Below, one piece after another: positions 54,590 through 63,873 of a stretch of DNA of 64,000 nt (positions within the stretch are counted from its first letter, which is position 1; each line of letters begins with the position of its first letter). The stretch spans positions 1 through 64,000 of the forward strand of contig JBDHQI010000011.1 in NCBI GenBank assembly GCA_039806955.1, read 5' to 3'. The translations under genes were made by a program, and so were the position numbers. Under the pieces are notes generated by a model. The model had not been told where the DNA came from and searched no databases. It was given only the letters and a program-made list of their open reading frames with translations. Source of the stretch: JADLHS01 sp039806955 (lineage in GTDB: Bacteria > Verrucomicrobiota > Verrucomicrobiia > Limisphaerales > JADLHS01).

Positions 54590-57258
54590 TTCTTAACGCC
54601 TCCATCGGCTTCACCCGCGCCGCTCGCCGCGCCGGCAGCCAGCAGGCGAACATCGCCACGGATAGTAGGAACAAAGCAACCCCCCAGAAAGGTTGCTGGA
54701 TCGGTGGGTTTCACTTCGTAAAGTTGACTGGCCAGCAGCCGCGTAAGCGCCAGCGATCCCACCAGTCCAACCACCAGGCCGACAACGGCGGGACCCATCC
54801 CTTGCCGGAGAATCAAGCCGAGCACATTCCGCGCATTTGCCCCGAGCGCCATGCGAATGCCGATCTCGTGCGTGCGTTGAGCGGCGGCATATCCCACCAC
54901 CCCGTAAAGACCCACAGCCGTCAGTGCCAGTGCGGTGACGGCAAACAGGCCCAGCAGCAAGCTGGTGAAGCGCGGTCGCGCCACGGCATCGGAAACCAAT
55001 CGTTCCATCGTGCGGTAATTCGCGACCGGCAGGGAGAGATCGAGACTCTTCATCTCTCCGCGAATCGCGCGCTCCAAGGTCGCGTCGGACATGACCCCAG
55101 CCCGGACAACGACCGTCATCATATTCTGCGGGTCTTGTTCCAGTGGACGATATACCTGCGGACGCGGTTTTGCCTCGGGGCGGGAACTCCGTACGTCACG
55201 CACCACGCCCACCACGGTCAGCCAGGGAGTGTGATCATCGGTTTCTCCCAACTTAAGCCGGTGGCCCACTGCGTCGGTGCCAGCAAAGAAGTTGCGCGCG
55301 ATCGTTTCGTTGATGATGCAAACCAGCGGCTGATTCGCCGTATCTCGGCTGGTGAAATCACGGCCTTGCAGCAGTGCCATTCCCATCGTTTCAAAATAAC
55401 CGGGAGTTGTTCTTCGCGTCTCGGCGTTGGGCGTGTTCTCCGCGCTCGGTAAAGGCTGCCCCTCGGCATAAAGCAGATCAATTTGTTCGGGGCCACCCAG
55501 AGGCAAGCTCGAAATGGCGGCGGCGGACCGGATGCCGGGGAGCTTGCCCAGCCGCTCCACCGCCTCCCGATAAAATTGCCTCTGGCGCTCCCTGCTGCCG
55601 TATTTTTCGCCATATAGTCCCACATCGAACGCGGTCAGATGTTGCGGCTGAAATCCCAAGTCCACCGCTTGCAGGCGCAAAAAGCTTTGCGCCATCAGTC
55701 CTGCACCCGTCAGCAACACGACCGCCAGAGCCACTTCGCCTGCGACCAAGAGTCCGTGGGTCCGTTGCCAGCCTCTGGCGTTTCCGGAGCGTCCGCTCGC
55801 GTTCAACGCGCGGGCAAAATCCAGCCAACTGGCCCGCCAACCCGGGGCGAGACCGAAGATAATTCCACTGACCAGCGAGACCACAACGGTGAACAGAAGG
55901 ACTCGTCCATCCAGCGTCGTTTCGTTGAGCCGAGCAATGTTCGGTGGAGCCAACACCAGAATGGCCTGGATACCGGTCGTGCCGAGTACCAACCCAAACA
56001 GGCCGCCGAGCGTGGACAGGAGCAAACTCTCGGTCAGTAACTGGCGAAGAATGCGACTCCGCCCCGCTCCGAGTGCCGCTCTTACCGCGATTTCTTTCTG
56101 GCGCGCGTTCGCGCGGCACAGCAGCAAGTTCGCGAGGTTGGCGCAGGCGATCAGCAGCACGAAGCCAACGGCACCGAGCAGCACGAACAATAGCGGGCGT
56201 AGCGTTCCTGCTACTTGGTTGGCCAAGGGACGCAGGTGGACGATCCAGCCCTCGTGATCCGCGGGCGACTCCATGCCTTGTCGGCCCGCAATGACGTTCA
56301 TTTCGGTTTGAGCTTGATCAAGCGAAACTCCATCTTTGATCCGCCCCATCGCGATGAACTCACGCGTATCGTCCCGCCGCCAATACGCGGCATTCTCCGC
56401 GAACGGCAGCCAGATGTCCGTAACTTTCATCAAGCCATAGGCTGGCGGCATCTCTGAACCGTGCGGGAAATTGAAGCCCGGCGGCATGATTCCAACGATC
56501 TCTCGCCGTTCCTGATTCACCGTGATAAATCGTCCGATCACATTCGGTTGACCGCCGAAACGACGCTGCCACAGCCCGCAGCTGATGACTGCTACCCGGT
56601 CAGTTCCCGGCTGCTCCTCTTCTGCGTTGAAACTTCGTCCCCACATTGGCGACACGCCCAGCAGTGGGAAGAAATCTGCCGTAACCTGAATGCCGCCGAT
56701 CCGCTCCGGATCGCCATCTTCCGCCAGATTGGCCGGCCAAGGACGAAATGCCGCAATTTGCTCGAAGGATCGTGCTTGCTGACGCCACTCGGTGAGATCC
56801 ACTGGCGCCGGCGGCAGTTCCGAAAAACCCAAATCGAGCGCTGGATTATCTGTCCACAGCATCACCAGTCGGTCTGGTTGCTGATACGGCAGCGCCTTTA
56901 GCAGGACCGCATTAACGACACTGAAAATGGCGGTGTTCGCCCCAATGCCCAGCGCGAGCGTGAGGACGGCCACGGCGGTGAAACCGGGATTCTTGCGCAA
57001 TTGGCGGCAGGCAAACTTGAGGTCCATCCACGTAAAACTCGCGCCCCGAACCTCCCGACACTCCTCACGCACACTCTGCCAGTTCCCAAACCGCTTCCGC
57101 GCCTCGCGGGCTGCCACGTCAGTCGCCATGCCGGTGGCAATGTTCTCCGCAGTCCGCTGCTCAATATGGAAGCGCAGTTCCTCATCAATCTCCTGTTTCA
57201 TCGCCCGCCGCTGTCCGAGCGAGCGGAATTGGCGGCGGAAGAAAGTGGAAATGTTCAT
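54586..57258 (-). CDS. ADOP/MacB-type ABC permease with frameshifted C-terminus
   Basis: An 890-residue permease. The N-terminus has the ADOP helical domain (MKQEIDEELRFHIEQRTAENIATGM), followed by a transmembrane helix, the MacB periplasmic core and FtsX blocks (NLANLLLCRANARQKEIAVRAALGAGRSR, RTHEIGIRMALGANARNVLGL). The last 35 residues (GGCFVPTIRGDVR...) do not look like a membrane helix. Removing one G from the six-G run at 54680-54685 restores the expected ending (FLGVALFLLSVAMFACWLPARR...EALRNE), with a stop at 54582-54584. As written the last transmembrane helix is lost. Its 5' end is almost identical to that of the neighbouring permease. It follows padR. Confidence 0.82.
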   Translation of the reverse strand: MNISTFFRRQFRSLGQRRAMKQEIDEELRFHIEQRTAENIATGMATDVAAREARKRFGNWQSVREECREVRGASFTWMDLKFACRQLRKNPGFTAVAVLTLALGIGANTAIFSVVNAVLLKALPYQQPDRLVMLWTDNPALDLGFSELPPAPVDLTEWRQQARSFEQIAAFRPWPANLAEDGDPERIGGIQVTADFFPLLGVSPMWGRSFNAEEEQPGTDRVAVISCGLWQRRFGGQPNVIGRFITVNQERREIVGIMPPGFNFPHGSEMPPAYGLMKVTDIWLPFAENAAYWRRDDTREFIAMGRIKDGVSLDQAQTEMNVIAGRQGMESPADHEGWIVHLRPLANQVAGTLRPLLFVLLGAVGFVLLIACANLANLLLCRANARQKEIAVRAALGAGRSRILRQLLTESLLLSTLGGLFGLVLGTTGIQAILVLAPPNIARLNETTLDGRVLLFTVVVSLVSGIIFGLAPGWRASWLDFARALNASGRSGNARGWQRTHGLLVAGEVALAVVLLTGAGLMAQSFLRLQAVDLGFQPQHLTAFDVGLYGEKYGSRERQRQFYREAVERLGKLPGIRSAAAISSLPLGGPEQIDLLYAEGQPLPSAENTPNAETRRTTPGYFETMGMALLQGRDFTSRDTANQPLVCIINETIARNFFAGTDAVGHRLKLGETDDHTPWLTVVGVVRDVRSSRPEAKPRPQVYRPLEQDPQNMMTVVVRAGVMSDATLERAIRGEMKSLDLSLPVANYRTMERLVSDAVARPRFTSLLLGLFAVTALALTAVGLYGVVGYAAAQRTHEIGIRMALGANARNVLGLILRQGMGPAVVGLVVGLVGSLALTRLLASQLYEVKPTDPATFLGGCFVPTIRGDVRLLAAGAASGAGEADGGVKK
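57034..57108. repeat. 75-bp identical segment shared by both permease genes, copy B
   Basis: Partner of 54350-54424 in the upstream permease gene. Confidence 0.8.
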
Positions 57259-57276
57259 GTGCGCGTTTGTTTCCGG

Positions 57277-57609
57277 TCAAACCGCTTGCAACACGAGCGT
57301 GATGGCGCGATGCAGTCGCTCCCAAAGCGCCGTTTCCTCTTCCAGTTGCTTGCGTCCGGTGCGCGTCAGCTCGTAAAACTTGGCACGTCGGTTGTTTTCA
57401 GATTTGCCCCACGCGGCGCGAATCCAGCCCTTTTCCTCCATGCGATAGAGCGCCGGATAGAGCGAGCCTTCCTCCACCACGAGCACATCGTCGGAGCGTT
57501 GCTGGATGCGTTGGGCGATGGCGTAGCCGTGCATCGCCCCGGCGGTGAGGGTTTTAAGAATGAGCAAGTCCAGCGTGCCTTGCAGGAGTTCGGATTTGTT
57601 GGTGGCCAT
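57277..57609 (-). CDS. PadR-family transcriptional regulator
   Basis: A 110-residue winged helix-turn-helix repressor of the short PadR-s2 type. LLQGTLDLLILKTLTAGAMHGYAIAQRI and EEGSLYPALYRMEEKGWI are the family signature. A C-terminal helix (ALWERLHRAITLVLQ) forms the dimer interface. PadR genes directly preceding ADOP permeases are a recurring arrangement. A palindrome overlapping its own promoter region suggests autoregulation of the cassette. Confidence 0.93.
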   Translation of the reverse strand: MATNKSELLQGTLDLLILKTLTAGAMHGYAIAQRIQQRSDDVLVVEEGSLYPALYRMEEKGWIRAAWGKSENNRRAKFYELTRTGRKQLEEETALWERLHRAITLVLQAV

Positions 57610-57616
57610 AGGTTGT

Positions 57617-57663
57617 CCTAGACGTTCTAGGGGAGAATGGACAGCTTGCCTAGATTGTCAAGG
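57617..57663 (-). promoter_or_regulatory. Putative PadR operator and promoter of the efflux cassette
   Basis: A perfect inverted repeat CCTAGA-CGT-TCTAGG at 57617-57631 lies seven bases upstream of the padR ATG. A second imperfect copy, CCTAGA-TTG-TCAAGG, is at 57649-57663, centred 32 bases away (about three helical turns). On the minus strand a perfect -35 hexamer TTGACA (57656-57661) overlaps the second copy. A weak -10-like ATTCTC stands 17 bases downstream. The first palindrome would cover the transcription start. This is a good layout for autorepression. Confidence 0.7.
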
Positions 57664-57736
57664 GGAGAGTTGCGTTCGCCGGGAGCGGAGCGCACAGTGC
57701 GCTTGTTTTTTACGCGGGACGGAATAATCTTGGCGC

Positions 57737-58189
57737 ATGAAGAATGACGTCGTGCGGGTTCAGATTCGCGGCATCCTCCCCATCAACAACAGTTGTGCGT
57801 TATTTGTGGGAAATGACGAGAAGGTGTTCGTCATTAATATTGAACCGCAGATGGGACACATTATCGGAATGTTTTTACGCGATACGCCGAAGGAGCGCCC
57901 GATGACGCACGATCTCATGAGGAGCGTCTTCAAAGGATTCGGCATCTCGGTCGAGCGGGTAGTCATTACCGATTTGCGCAACGCCACGTATTACGCCCGA
58001 CTTATTTTGTCGCAAAGCAATGAGGTCGCTAAAAAGTTGGTGGAAATTGACGCGCGCCCCAGCGATTGCCTGGCCCTGGCCTCGGCGGAAAAATGTAAGA
58101 TTTACGTCAACCGTTCCCTGTTTGAGCAGCTTGAGGATATGACCGAGCAGTTCAATCAAATGAATCAAGGAGAAGATGCGCCAGAGTAA
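57737..58189 (+). CDS. Bifunctional nuclease family protein (DUF151)
   Basis: A 150-residue protein of the bifunctional nuclease (BFN/DUF151) family: IRGILPINNSCALFVGNDEKVFVINIEPQMG at the N-terminus and RPSDCLALASAEKCKIYV near 107-124. Members in plants and bacteria have been reported with RNase and DNase activity; here function is by family only. Its stop overlaps the holA start by 14 bases, so the two genes are coupled. Confidence 0.87.
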   Translation: MKNDVVRVQIRGILPINNSCALFVGNDEKVFVINIEPQMGHIIGMFLRDTPKERPMTHDLMRSVFKGFGISVERVVITDLRNATYYARLILSQSNEVAKKLVEIDARPSDCLALASAEKCKIYVNRSLFEQLEDMTEQFNQMNQGEDAPE

Positions 58190-59342
58190 ACTGGCCGAAA
58201 AACCCGCCGCAGCGGATAAGTCCGTGGCCCTGGTCCACGGCGACGATGATTTCGCCGTCAAACAACGCGCCAAGGAATTGTATCAGAAGTGGAGTGCGGA
58301 ACTGGGCGGCGAAGATCATGAGATTATCGAGGCGTCCGTCAGTAACAGCGGTGAGACCCTCCGGGTCATCGGCAAACTTCGGGAAGCGCTGCAAACCCTT
58401 CCGTTCTTTGGTTCGGGCAAGGTTGTTTGGTTGCGTAACTGTAATTTTCTCAGTGATGAGAACGCAAAACCAGCCACAGCGGTTACTGATGCGTTGGCCG
58501 AGCTGTCCCAAGATCTGAAGGAGTTTTCCTGGGACAAAGTGCGGTTGCTGATCACCGCCGCGAAGGTGGACAAACGCAAGTCTATCTTCAAAACGCTGGA
58601 AAAAATTGGGCAGGTACAGAGCTTCGAAAGCTGGTCGGTCAATGACAAGGATTGGGCGGCGCGGGCAGAAGTACTGGTGCGAAATCAGATTCGGGAACGT
58701 GGCAAGCGCATGGGGGATGGCGCGTTAAGGGAATTGGTGGCCCGCGTCGGGCCGCAGTCGCGCCAACTGGTCAACGAAGTCGAAAAACTTTGTCTCTACG
58801 CTGGTGATCGAGAGGAAATCACCCTACAAGACGTGGAAGCCATCTCCGTGAGGAACAAGCAAGCGCGGGCTTTTGCGCTGGGAGACGCTTTGGGAGATCG
58901 GAATTTGGCGCGCTTGTTGGCGCGCTTGGATGAAGAATTGTGGGAAGCGCAATTCGACCGAGATAAGAATGAAATCGGGTTACTCTATGGATTGATTTTC
59001 AAGGTTCGGGCCGTACTCTTGTTAAAGGAAATGCTGCAAGAGGGATGGCTTCACGAGACGGGGGATTTTTCCAACTTCAAGTCGCAGTTGGCTAAAGTTC
59101 CCAGCGCAAAATTATCTGAGGATAAAAAATACAATCCATTGGCGCTTAATCCGTACGTGTTATTCAGGGCCTTATCGCAGGTGAAAAACTATTCATCCGC
59201 GGAGTTGATTCGGGCGCTGGAACTGTTGTTGCAGGCGAATCAAAGACTGGTCTCGAGTTCGTTGGACGAGCGGGTGGTTTTACAACAGGTTTTGATTGAG
59301 ATCGTCGGGGCGACGCCAACGCCGGGGCGGTCGAGTCGCTAA
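58176..59342 (+). CDS. holA: DNA polymerase III delta subunit
   Basis: A 388-residue clamp-loader subunit that opens the sliding clamp. The AAA+-like domain begins ALVHGDDDFAVKQRAKELY (about 18-36); the delta-specific region KVVWLRNCNFL (about 85-95) and the lid/C-terminal collar (about 230-375, ALGDALGDRNLARLLARLDEELW) follow. No P-loop is present, as normal for delta. It overlaps the nuclease gene upstream. Confidence 0.87.
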   Translation: MRQSKLAEKPAAADKSVALVHGDDDFAVKQRAKELYQKWSAELGGEDHEIIEASVSNSGETLRVIGKLREALQTLPFFGSGKVVWLRNCNFLSDENAKPATAVTDALAELSQDLKEFSWDKVRLLITAAKVDKRKSIFKTLEKIGQVQSFESWSVNDKDWAARAEVLVRNQIRERGKRMGDGALRELVARVGPQSRQLVNEVEKLCLYAGDREEITLQDVEAISVRNKQARAFALGDALGDRNLARLLARLDEELWEAQFDRDKNEIGLLYGLIFKVRAVLLLKEMLQEGWLHETGDFSNFKSQLAKVPSAKLSEDKKYNPLALNPYVLFRALSQVKNYSSAELIRALELLLQANQRLVSSSLDERVVLQQVLIEIVGATPTPGRSSR

Positions 59343-59389
59343 CACGAGCGAGATTGAGGAACGAGGATGAGTGGAATAAATCAGAAAAA

Positions 59390-59917
59390 ATGACGACTTC
59401 TCCTGCCAACTTGATGGTGCTGACCGGTGACCGCTTTGCCTGCGTAAAAGTCACTGGACGGGCGACTTTTACTCAAGCGGTTGATTTCAAGGCGCTGCTC
59501 GCTGGTTTGGAAGCGCGGGGCTACCCCTGTATTGTCATCGAACTGTCAGAATGTTCACTGATGGACAGCACCTTTCTTGGCGTTTTGGCGGCTTTGGCGG
59601 CTCGGCTGAATGTAGCCAACGGAGAATGTGAAACACGGGCAATCGAGTTGCGCCATGCGAATGCGCGGTTGGTTGATCTGCTTGAAAGCCTGGGCGTGTT
59701 GCACCTTTTCAAAATGGGGCACGCGGAAACTGTAAATTCCGGCTATCAGACAGTGGCAACAGACGTCTGCCGACAATCACGCGAGGATTTGATCCAAGCC
59801 TCGATCGAGGCCCATGAGGCACTTATGCAACTCAATCCCAATAACGTGGAGAAATTCAAAGAGGTCGCAAAATTCCTTAAAGACGACCTGAAGAAGCTTA
59901 AAAACACTAAAAAATAA
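59390..59917 (+). CDS. STAS-domain protein
   Basis: A 175-residue protein. Residues about 5-110 form a STAS domain (anti-sigma factor antagonist fold) with IVIELSECSLMDSTFLGVL, where Asp-Ser-Thr is the usual phosphorylation region. The C-terminal 60 residues are Lys/Glu-rich helix (EKFKEVAKFLKDDLKKLKN). No kinase/anti-sigma partner is adjacent. The ATG at 59390 is chosen over an in-frame TTG at 59354. Confidence 0.85.
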   Translation: MTTSPANLMVLTGDRFACVKVTGRATFTQAVDFKALLAGLEARGYPCIVIELSECSLMDSTFLGVLAALAARLNVANGECETRAIELRHANARLVDLLESLGVLHLFKMGHAETVNSGYQTVATDVCRQSREDLIQASIEAHEALMQLNPNNVEKFKEVAKFLKDDLKKLKNTKK

Positions 59918-60213
59918 CGTAAAAATCGAACCTGCTGGCTTCCAGTATTGTGGCGATTTACCTGGCGGTAAAAACTGAAACAACTGCTTTTCTACGTTCG
60001 CGTTTCTTATTCTCTCTCTAATAAATCATTTTATCATTGAGTTTTATCTGGGTTCCGCTAGCCTGAGCAGGCGTCAGGCTTTTGGAGTTACGGAGTTCCC
60101 AAGATTTCCAGACTGGAATCACGATATAGTAAAAGAACGGCTTTTTCCGTTGGTTTTGCAATATAGCGTGGGTCGTGTCTGCTCAAAAGCGTTACGCTTG
60201 GTTCATTAACACT
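59918..60213. other. Intergenic region upstream of rpoD with a hairpin
   Basis: 296 bases with no gene. A seven-base-pair hairpin (AGCCTGA 60060-60066, TCAGGCT 60074-60080, seven-base loop) followed by four T could be a weak terminator for the STAS gene or a leader element of rpoD. The rest is AT-rich and probably contains the rpoD promoter, which I cannot locate exactly. Confidence 0.45.
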
Positions 60214-62118
60214 ATGCTAAAACGTAAGTCTGTCCGAAATACTATCGTTAAATCTCGAAATACTGCTCCGGCGAGAAAACCTTCCCCAACCAAAGCCCCT
60301 TCCGTTCGGCGACGCTTCGTTTTGCCGAGCGTTCGACGACAAAGCAAGGACTCCAGCGCATCCGTCGCGGTCGAAGCGACCAAAGCAGCTAAAGAGACCA
60401 CGCCACGCCGCGGCACCCCAGCGGCCGAAGCGGTGAAGAAGCCGGAGTTGCCCACGCAAATCGTGGCCATGGCGAATCCGAGTGCGAGCGCGGTGGACAT
60501 GACTGAAACGGTGAAGATGTTGCTGCATCTTTCACAGGAGAACGGCTACATCACGTTCGACGACATCAATGACATTCTACCGGACGGCTTGACGCCGGAA
60601 GACTTGGATACGCTGTTCACCAAGCTGCGGAGTTTGGATGTTGAGATTGTTGATCAAGCTGAGGTGCAGCGCGCCGCCAAGAAGGACGAGGCGGAAGAGC
60701 CTGAAGAGGATTCGCGGCTGGAAATTTTGGATGATCCGGTGCGGATGTACATGAACCAAATGGGCAAGGTGCCGCTGTTGACCCGGGAACAGGAAGTGGA
60801 GATTTGCAAGCGCATTGAGGACGCCGAAATCGCCATGAAGCAAATTATTTGCGGGCTTGGGTTCACGGCCAAGGAGCATATCGCCATCGCGGAAAAATTG
60901 CTGAGTGAACCGCCGAAAGAGCGATTTGATCGCGTCGTGGTTGATAAAAAAGTTGCGAATCGTGAAGGCCACCTCAAAGACTTGCGCACCCTGATCAAGA
61001 AGGTCCGGACATCTGATATCAAGGTGGATGAAAAATACGCGGCGCTGATGAAAATATCCCAAAAGGGCCGCAAGGAGAAGCTGCATAAGGAATTCACCAA
61101 ACTGAGTCAAAAATTGCAGGAGATGTTTCCCAAGTTTGCGTACAAGCAGAAGGTCATCGAGGAAATGATTGTCGTGGCTGGAAACATCTACGAGAACCTG
61201 CAAGCCAGCTCCCGCCGCATTCAGGAACTGGAGCGCTTGCGGACCACATCCGAACGCCGCGCGACCATTGAAGCCGAGCAGGCGCGGATTCGCACCCTGG
61301 AACAATTTGTTCGCATGCCGAAAGAGGAATTCTCAAAGGCGTTTGCCAATTTGAAAGACGCGGCGGACCGGGCGCATCGGGCCAAAACGCACATGGCCGA
61401 GGCCAATTTGCGCCTGGTGGTTTCCGTGGCCAAGAAATACACCAACCGCGGTCAATCATTCCTCGATTTGATTCAAGAGGGCAACATTGGTTTGATGAAG
61501 GGCGTCGAAAAATTTGAATACCGGCGCGGTTACAAATTTTCCACCTACGCCATCTGGTGGATTCGCCAGGCCATTACACGTTCGATTGCGGATCAGGCGC
61601 GCACCATCCGCATCCCGGTCCACATGATCGAAATCATGAACAAACTCTGGCGCGCGCAGAAACAACTCACCCAGGAACTCGGGCGCGAACCCACCCCGGA
61701 AGAGTTGGCAGATGAAATGCACATGCCGGTGAGCCGGATTAATTCACTGCTCAAGATGGCGCAGCAGCCCGTCTCGCTGCATGCTCCCGTCGGGGATGAC
61801 GGCGACGTCAGCGTGGGTGATTTTATCGAAGACAAAAGCGCGGAAAATCCTTCCGACGTCACCAGTTATTCATTGCTTAAAGAAAAGCTGGGCGACGTGC
61901 TTACCACGTTGACCGAACGCGAACGCAAGATTCTTGAGATGCGGTTCGGTTTGGTGGATGGCTACGAGCGCACTCTGGAGGAAATCGGCAAAATGTACAA
62001 CGTCACCCGGGAGCGCATCCGGCAGATTGAAGCCAAAGCACTCCGCAAGCTGCGCCATCCGACGCGCGTGCGCCACTTGCAAGGCTTCCTCGATAGCGAA
62101 GATGCCGCCGCCGCCTGA
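60214..62118 (+). CDS. rpoD: Primary RNA polymerase sigma factor
   Basis: A 634-residue housekeeping sigma-70. An N-terminal basic, Ala/Pro-rich extension (about 1-85) precedes region 1.1 (about 90-150). Region 1.2 contains DDPVRMYMNQMGKVPLLTREQE. Region 2 has NLRLVVSVAKKYTNRG, FLDLIQEGNIGLMKGVEKFEY and YKFSTYAIWWIRQAITRSI. Region 3 follows, then region 4 with ERKILEMRFGLVDGYERTLEEIGKMYNVTRERIRQIEAKALRKL. An in-frame GTG at 60175 would add 13 residues. This is the primary sigma factor by completeness of regions. Confidence 0.95.
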   Translation: MLKRKSVRNTIVKSRNTAPARKPSPTKAPSVRRRFVLPSVRRQSKDSSASVAVEATKAAKETTPRRGTPAAEAVKKPELPTQIVAMANPSASAVDMTETVKMLLHLSQENGYITFDDINDILPDGLTPEDLDTLFTKLRSLDVEIVDQAEVQRAAKKDEAEEPEEDSRLEILDDPVRMYMNQMGKVPLLTREQEVEICKRIEDAEIAMKQIICGLGFTAKEHIAIAEKLLSEPPKERFDRVVVDKKVANREGHLKDLRTLIKKVRTSDIKVDEKYAALMKISQKGRKEKLHKEFTKLSQKLQEMFPKFAYKQKVIEEMIVVAGNIYENLQASSRRIQELERLRTTSERRATIEAEQARIRTLEQFVRMPKEEFSKAFANLKDAADRAHRAKTHMAEANLRLVVSVAKKYTNRGQSFLDLIQEGNIGLMKGVEKFEYRRGYKFSTYAIWWIRQAITRSIADQARTIRIPVHMIEIMNKLWRAQKQLTQELGREPTPEELADEMHMPVSRINSLLKMAQQPVSLHAPVGDDGDVSVGDFIEDKSAENPSDVTSYSLLKEKLGDVLTTLTERERKILEMRFGLVDGYERTLEEIGKMYNVTRERIRQIEAKALRKLRHPTRVRHLQGFLDSEDAAAA

Positions 62119-62217
62119 GGGCAGGGGGATGGGCTGGAATCCGCCGTGTTTATTCCGCGTTCTGGAGCATTCGGTTTGACATGAGCCGAAGCGTTCGGAA
62201 AATTATTGATCCCGGTG

Positions 62218-62292
<75 letters not shown>

Positions 62293-62832
62293 CATTTTCA
62301 ACGGCTTGCGCTTGTAACGGGGGCAGGCCGTCTTATTAAAGATCAGTCAGAATCCACTTGGTTACACGCTGACAATTGCTCGCAGCTTTTTTCCGTGCGC
62401 TCAAGTTTGCGGCCAATTTTGAAACGGAGAGTTTCGGCACTATGCTCGTTTGCTCAGTCTGGTGTTTCCCGTTGACGCGGCGCGATTGATCTGGTTCGTA
62501 TTGATCTGCCATTGGCTTTCCAAGCCGATCATTGCCGGAAGATTACATTGCCTGGCGTGGTGACGACGTCCCGTTGCGGATAAGGATTGTTCTGCCTGCA
62601 CCCTCGTAGCGCCGATGCCCCTTGCCATCTTGAGTTGATTCATTCTGAAACCAAGCGCTGATTTTGAAAAACACGGAATTGGTTTCATTTTGCAACGTCG
62701 CTTGAAGTTGACCATGGCCGGACAGCGTCTGCATGCGTTATTGGCGCGCGTGTTCCGGTCTCCGCCGAACCCGCGGGCCGCGCTTTTGCTTTGCTCGCGG
62801 TTTAAGAGGTTACTACGCTTCGGCACAGGCTC
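62293..62832. other. Gene-poor stretch after the tRNA
   Basis: 540 bases with no convincing gene. A short minus-strand open frame (62440-62826) is Arg/Asn/Gln-rich, with no recognisable motif and no ribosome-binding site; I regard it as non-coding. I see no inverted repeats or integrase remnants next to the tRNA 3' end. The promoter of the histidine kinase operon probably lies at the right end. Confidence 0.5.
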
Positions 62833-63873
62833 ATGCTTGCCAGAATTCCATTTCGCCTCACTGAATTATTACTCGTCGCCACGGTGATCATCCTCGCGCT
62901 GGTCTGGGCGGAGCGCATTGCCTGGCGGCAGATTGACGCGTTGCGTTCCGAAATCATTCCCGCTCAAATTACTAAAGTCGCCGCTGATTCCGCCGCTACT
63001 GAACGGTTTGTTGCCGACACCAATGCCGCCTTGAAGCGGGTGCAACAATTTTTATTGCTCTCACTGTTGGGATTGCTGGTGAGCGGAAGCGTCATCCTGA
63101 TTTTGATTTATCGCCGCCTGATTGCGCCGTTGCGCACCGGTTTGTCGGAAAGCCACGCGATTATTGAACGCCAAGAAAAATTGGCGGCGTTGGGGGTGCT
63201 CGCCGCCGGCATTGCTCATGAAATCCGCAATCCGCTGACGGCCATTAAAGTGCGTGTCTTCAGTCTGAAAGCATCGCCGCTGGCCGCCGCCTCTGATCAC
63301 GAGGATTTGGAGGTCATCGAGCATGAGATTGATCGGTTGGAACGCATCGTCCGGGACTTCCTGCAATTCGCCCGCCCCACCGAGCCTGACCTGCAGCCGG
63401 TTTCCGCCGGCAAACTCCTGCGGGATGCCGCCGTGTTGTTGGCCGCCGATCTGACCCGGCGCGGTCTGCAATTCAAACTGGATCTGGATATGGACGGAAC
63501 GGTGCGGGCGGATGCCAACAAAATGAGGCAGGTGCTGATCAACATGATTCAAAACGCGGCGGAGAGTACCGAAGCGGGCGGCACGATCAGCTTGCGCACA
63601 AATCTTGAGAAACGCGTTCTGGATGGGAAATTCGGTCGGGTCATGATTTTGGAGATCAGTGACACCGGACGGGGGATTTCACCTGAAGTCGAAAAGCGGA
63701 TGTTTGATCCGTTTTTTACGACCAAAGAAAGCGGTACCGGTTTGGGCTTGGGCATCGCCGCGCGGATTGTAGAGCAGCATGGCGGGGTCATTCATTACCA
63801 AACGGAATTGAATCACGGCACCACTTTTAGCATTATGCTTCCGCTCGCGGCGAACGATGAAAGACAAGCCTAA
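62833..63873 (+). CDS. NtrB-like sensor histidine kinase
   Basis: A 346-residue membrane kinase. Two transmembrane helices (about 10-26 and 73-93) enclose a short periplasmic loop. The phospho-accepting His129 is in AAGIAHEIRNPLTAIK. The ATPase has an N box (QVLINMIQNAAEST), G1 (DTGRGIS), F (FDPFFTTK) and G2 (GTGLGLGIA). No PAS, HAMP or GAF domain is seen. The stop overlaps the next gene by 17 bases, a classic two-component pair. Confidence 0.9.
   Translation: MLARIPFRLTELLLVATVIILALVWAERIAWRQIDALRSEIIPAQITKVAADSAATERFVADTNAALKRVQQFLLLSLLGLLVSGSVILILIYRRLIAPLRTGLSESHAIIERQEKLAALGVLAAGIAHEIRNPLTAIKVRVFSLKASPLAAASDHEDLEVIEHEIDRLERIVRDFLQFARPTEPDLQPVSAGKLLRDAAVLLAADLTRRGLQFKLDLDMDGTVRADANKMRQVLINMIQNAAESTEAGGTISLRTNLEKRVLDGKFGRVMILEISDTGRGISPEVEKRMFDPFFTTKESGTGLGLGIAARIVEQHGGVIHYQTELNHGTTFSIMLPLAANDERQA

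Noticed and set aside
62440..62826. A 128-codon minus-strand frame between the tRNA and the kinase
   Set aside because: No motif, no ribosome-binding site, unusual composition; more likely non-coding.
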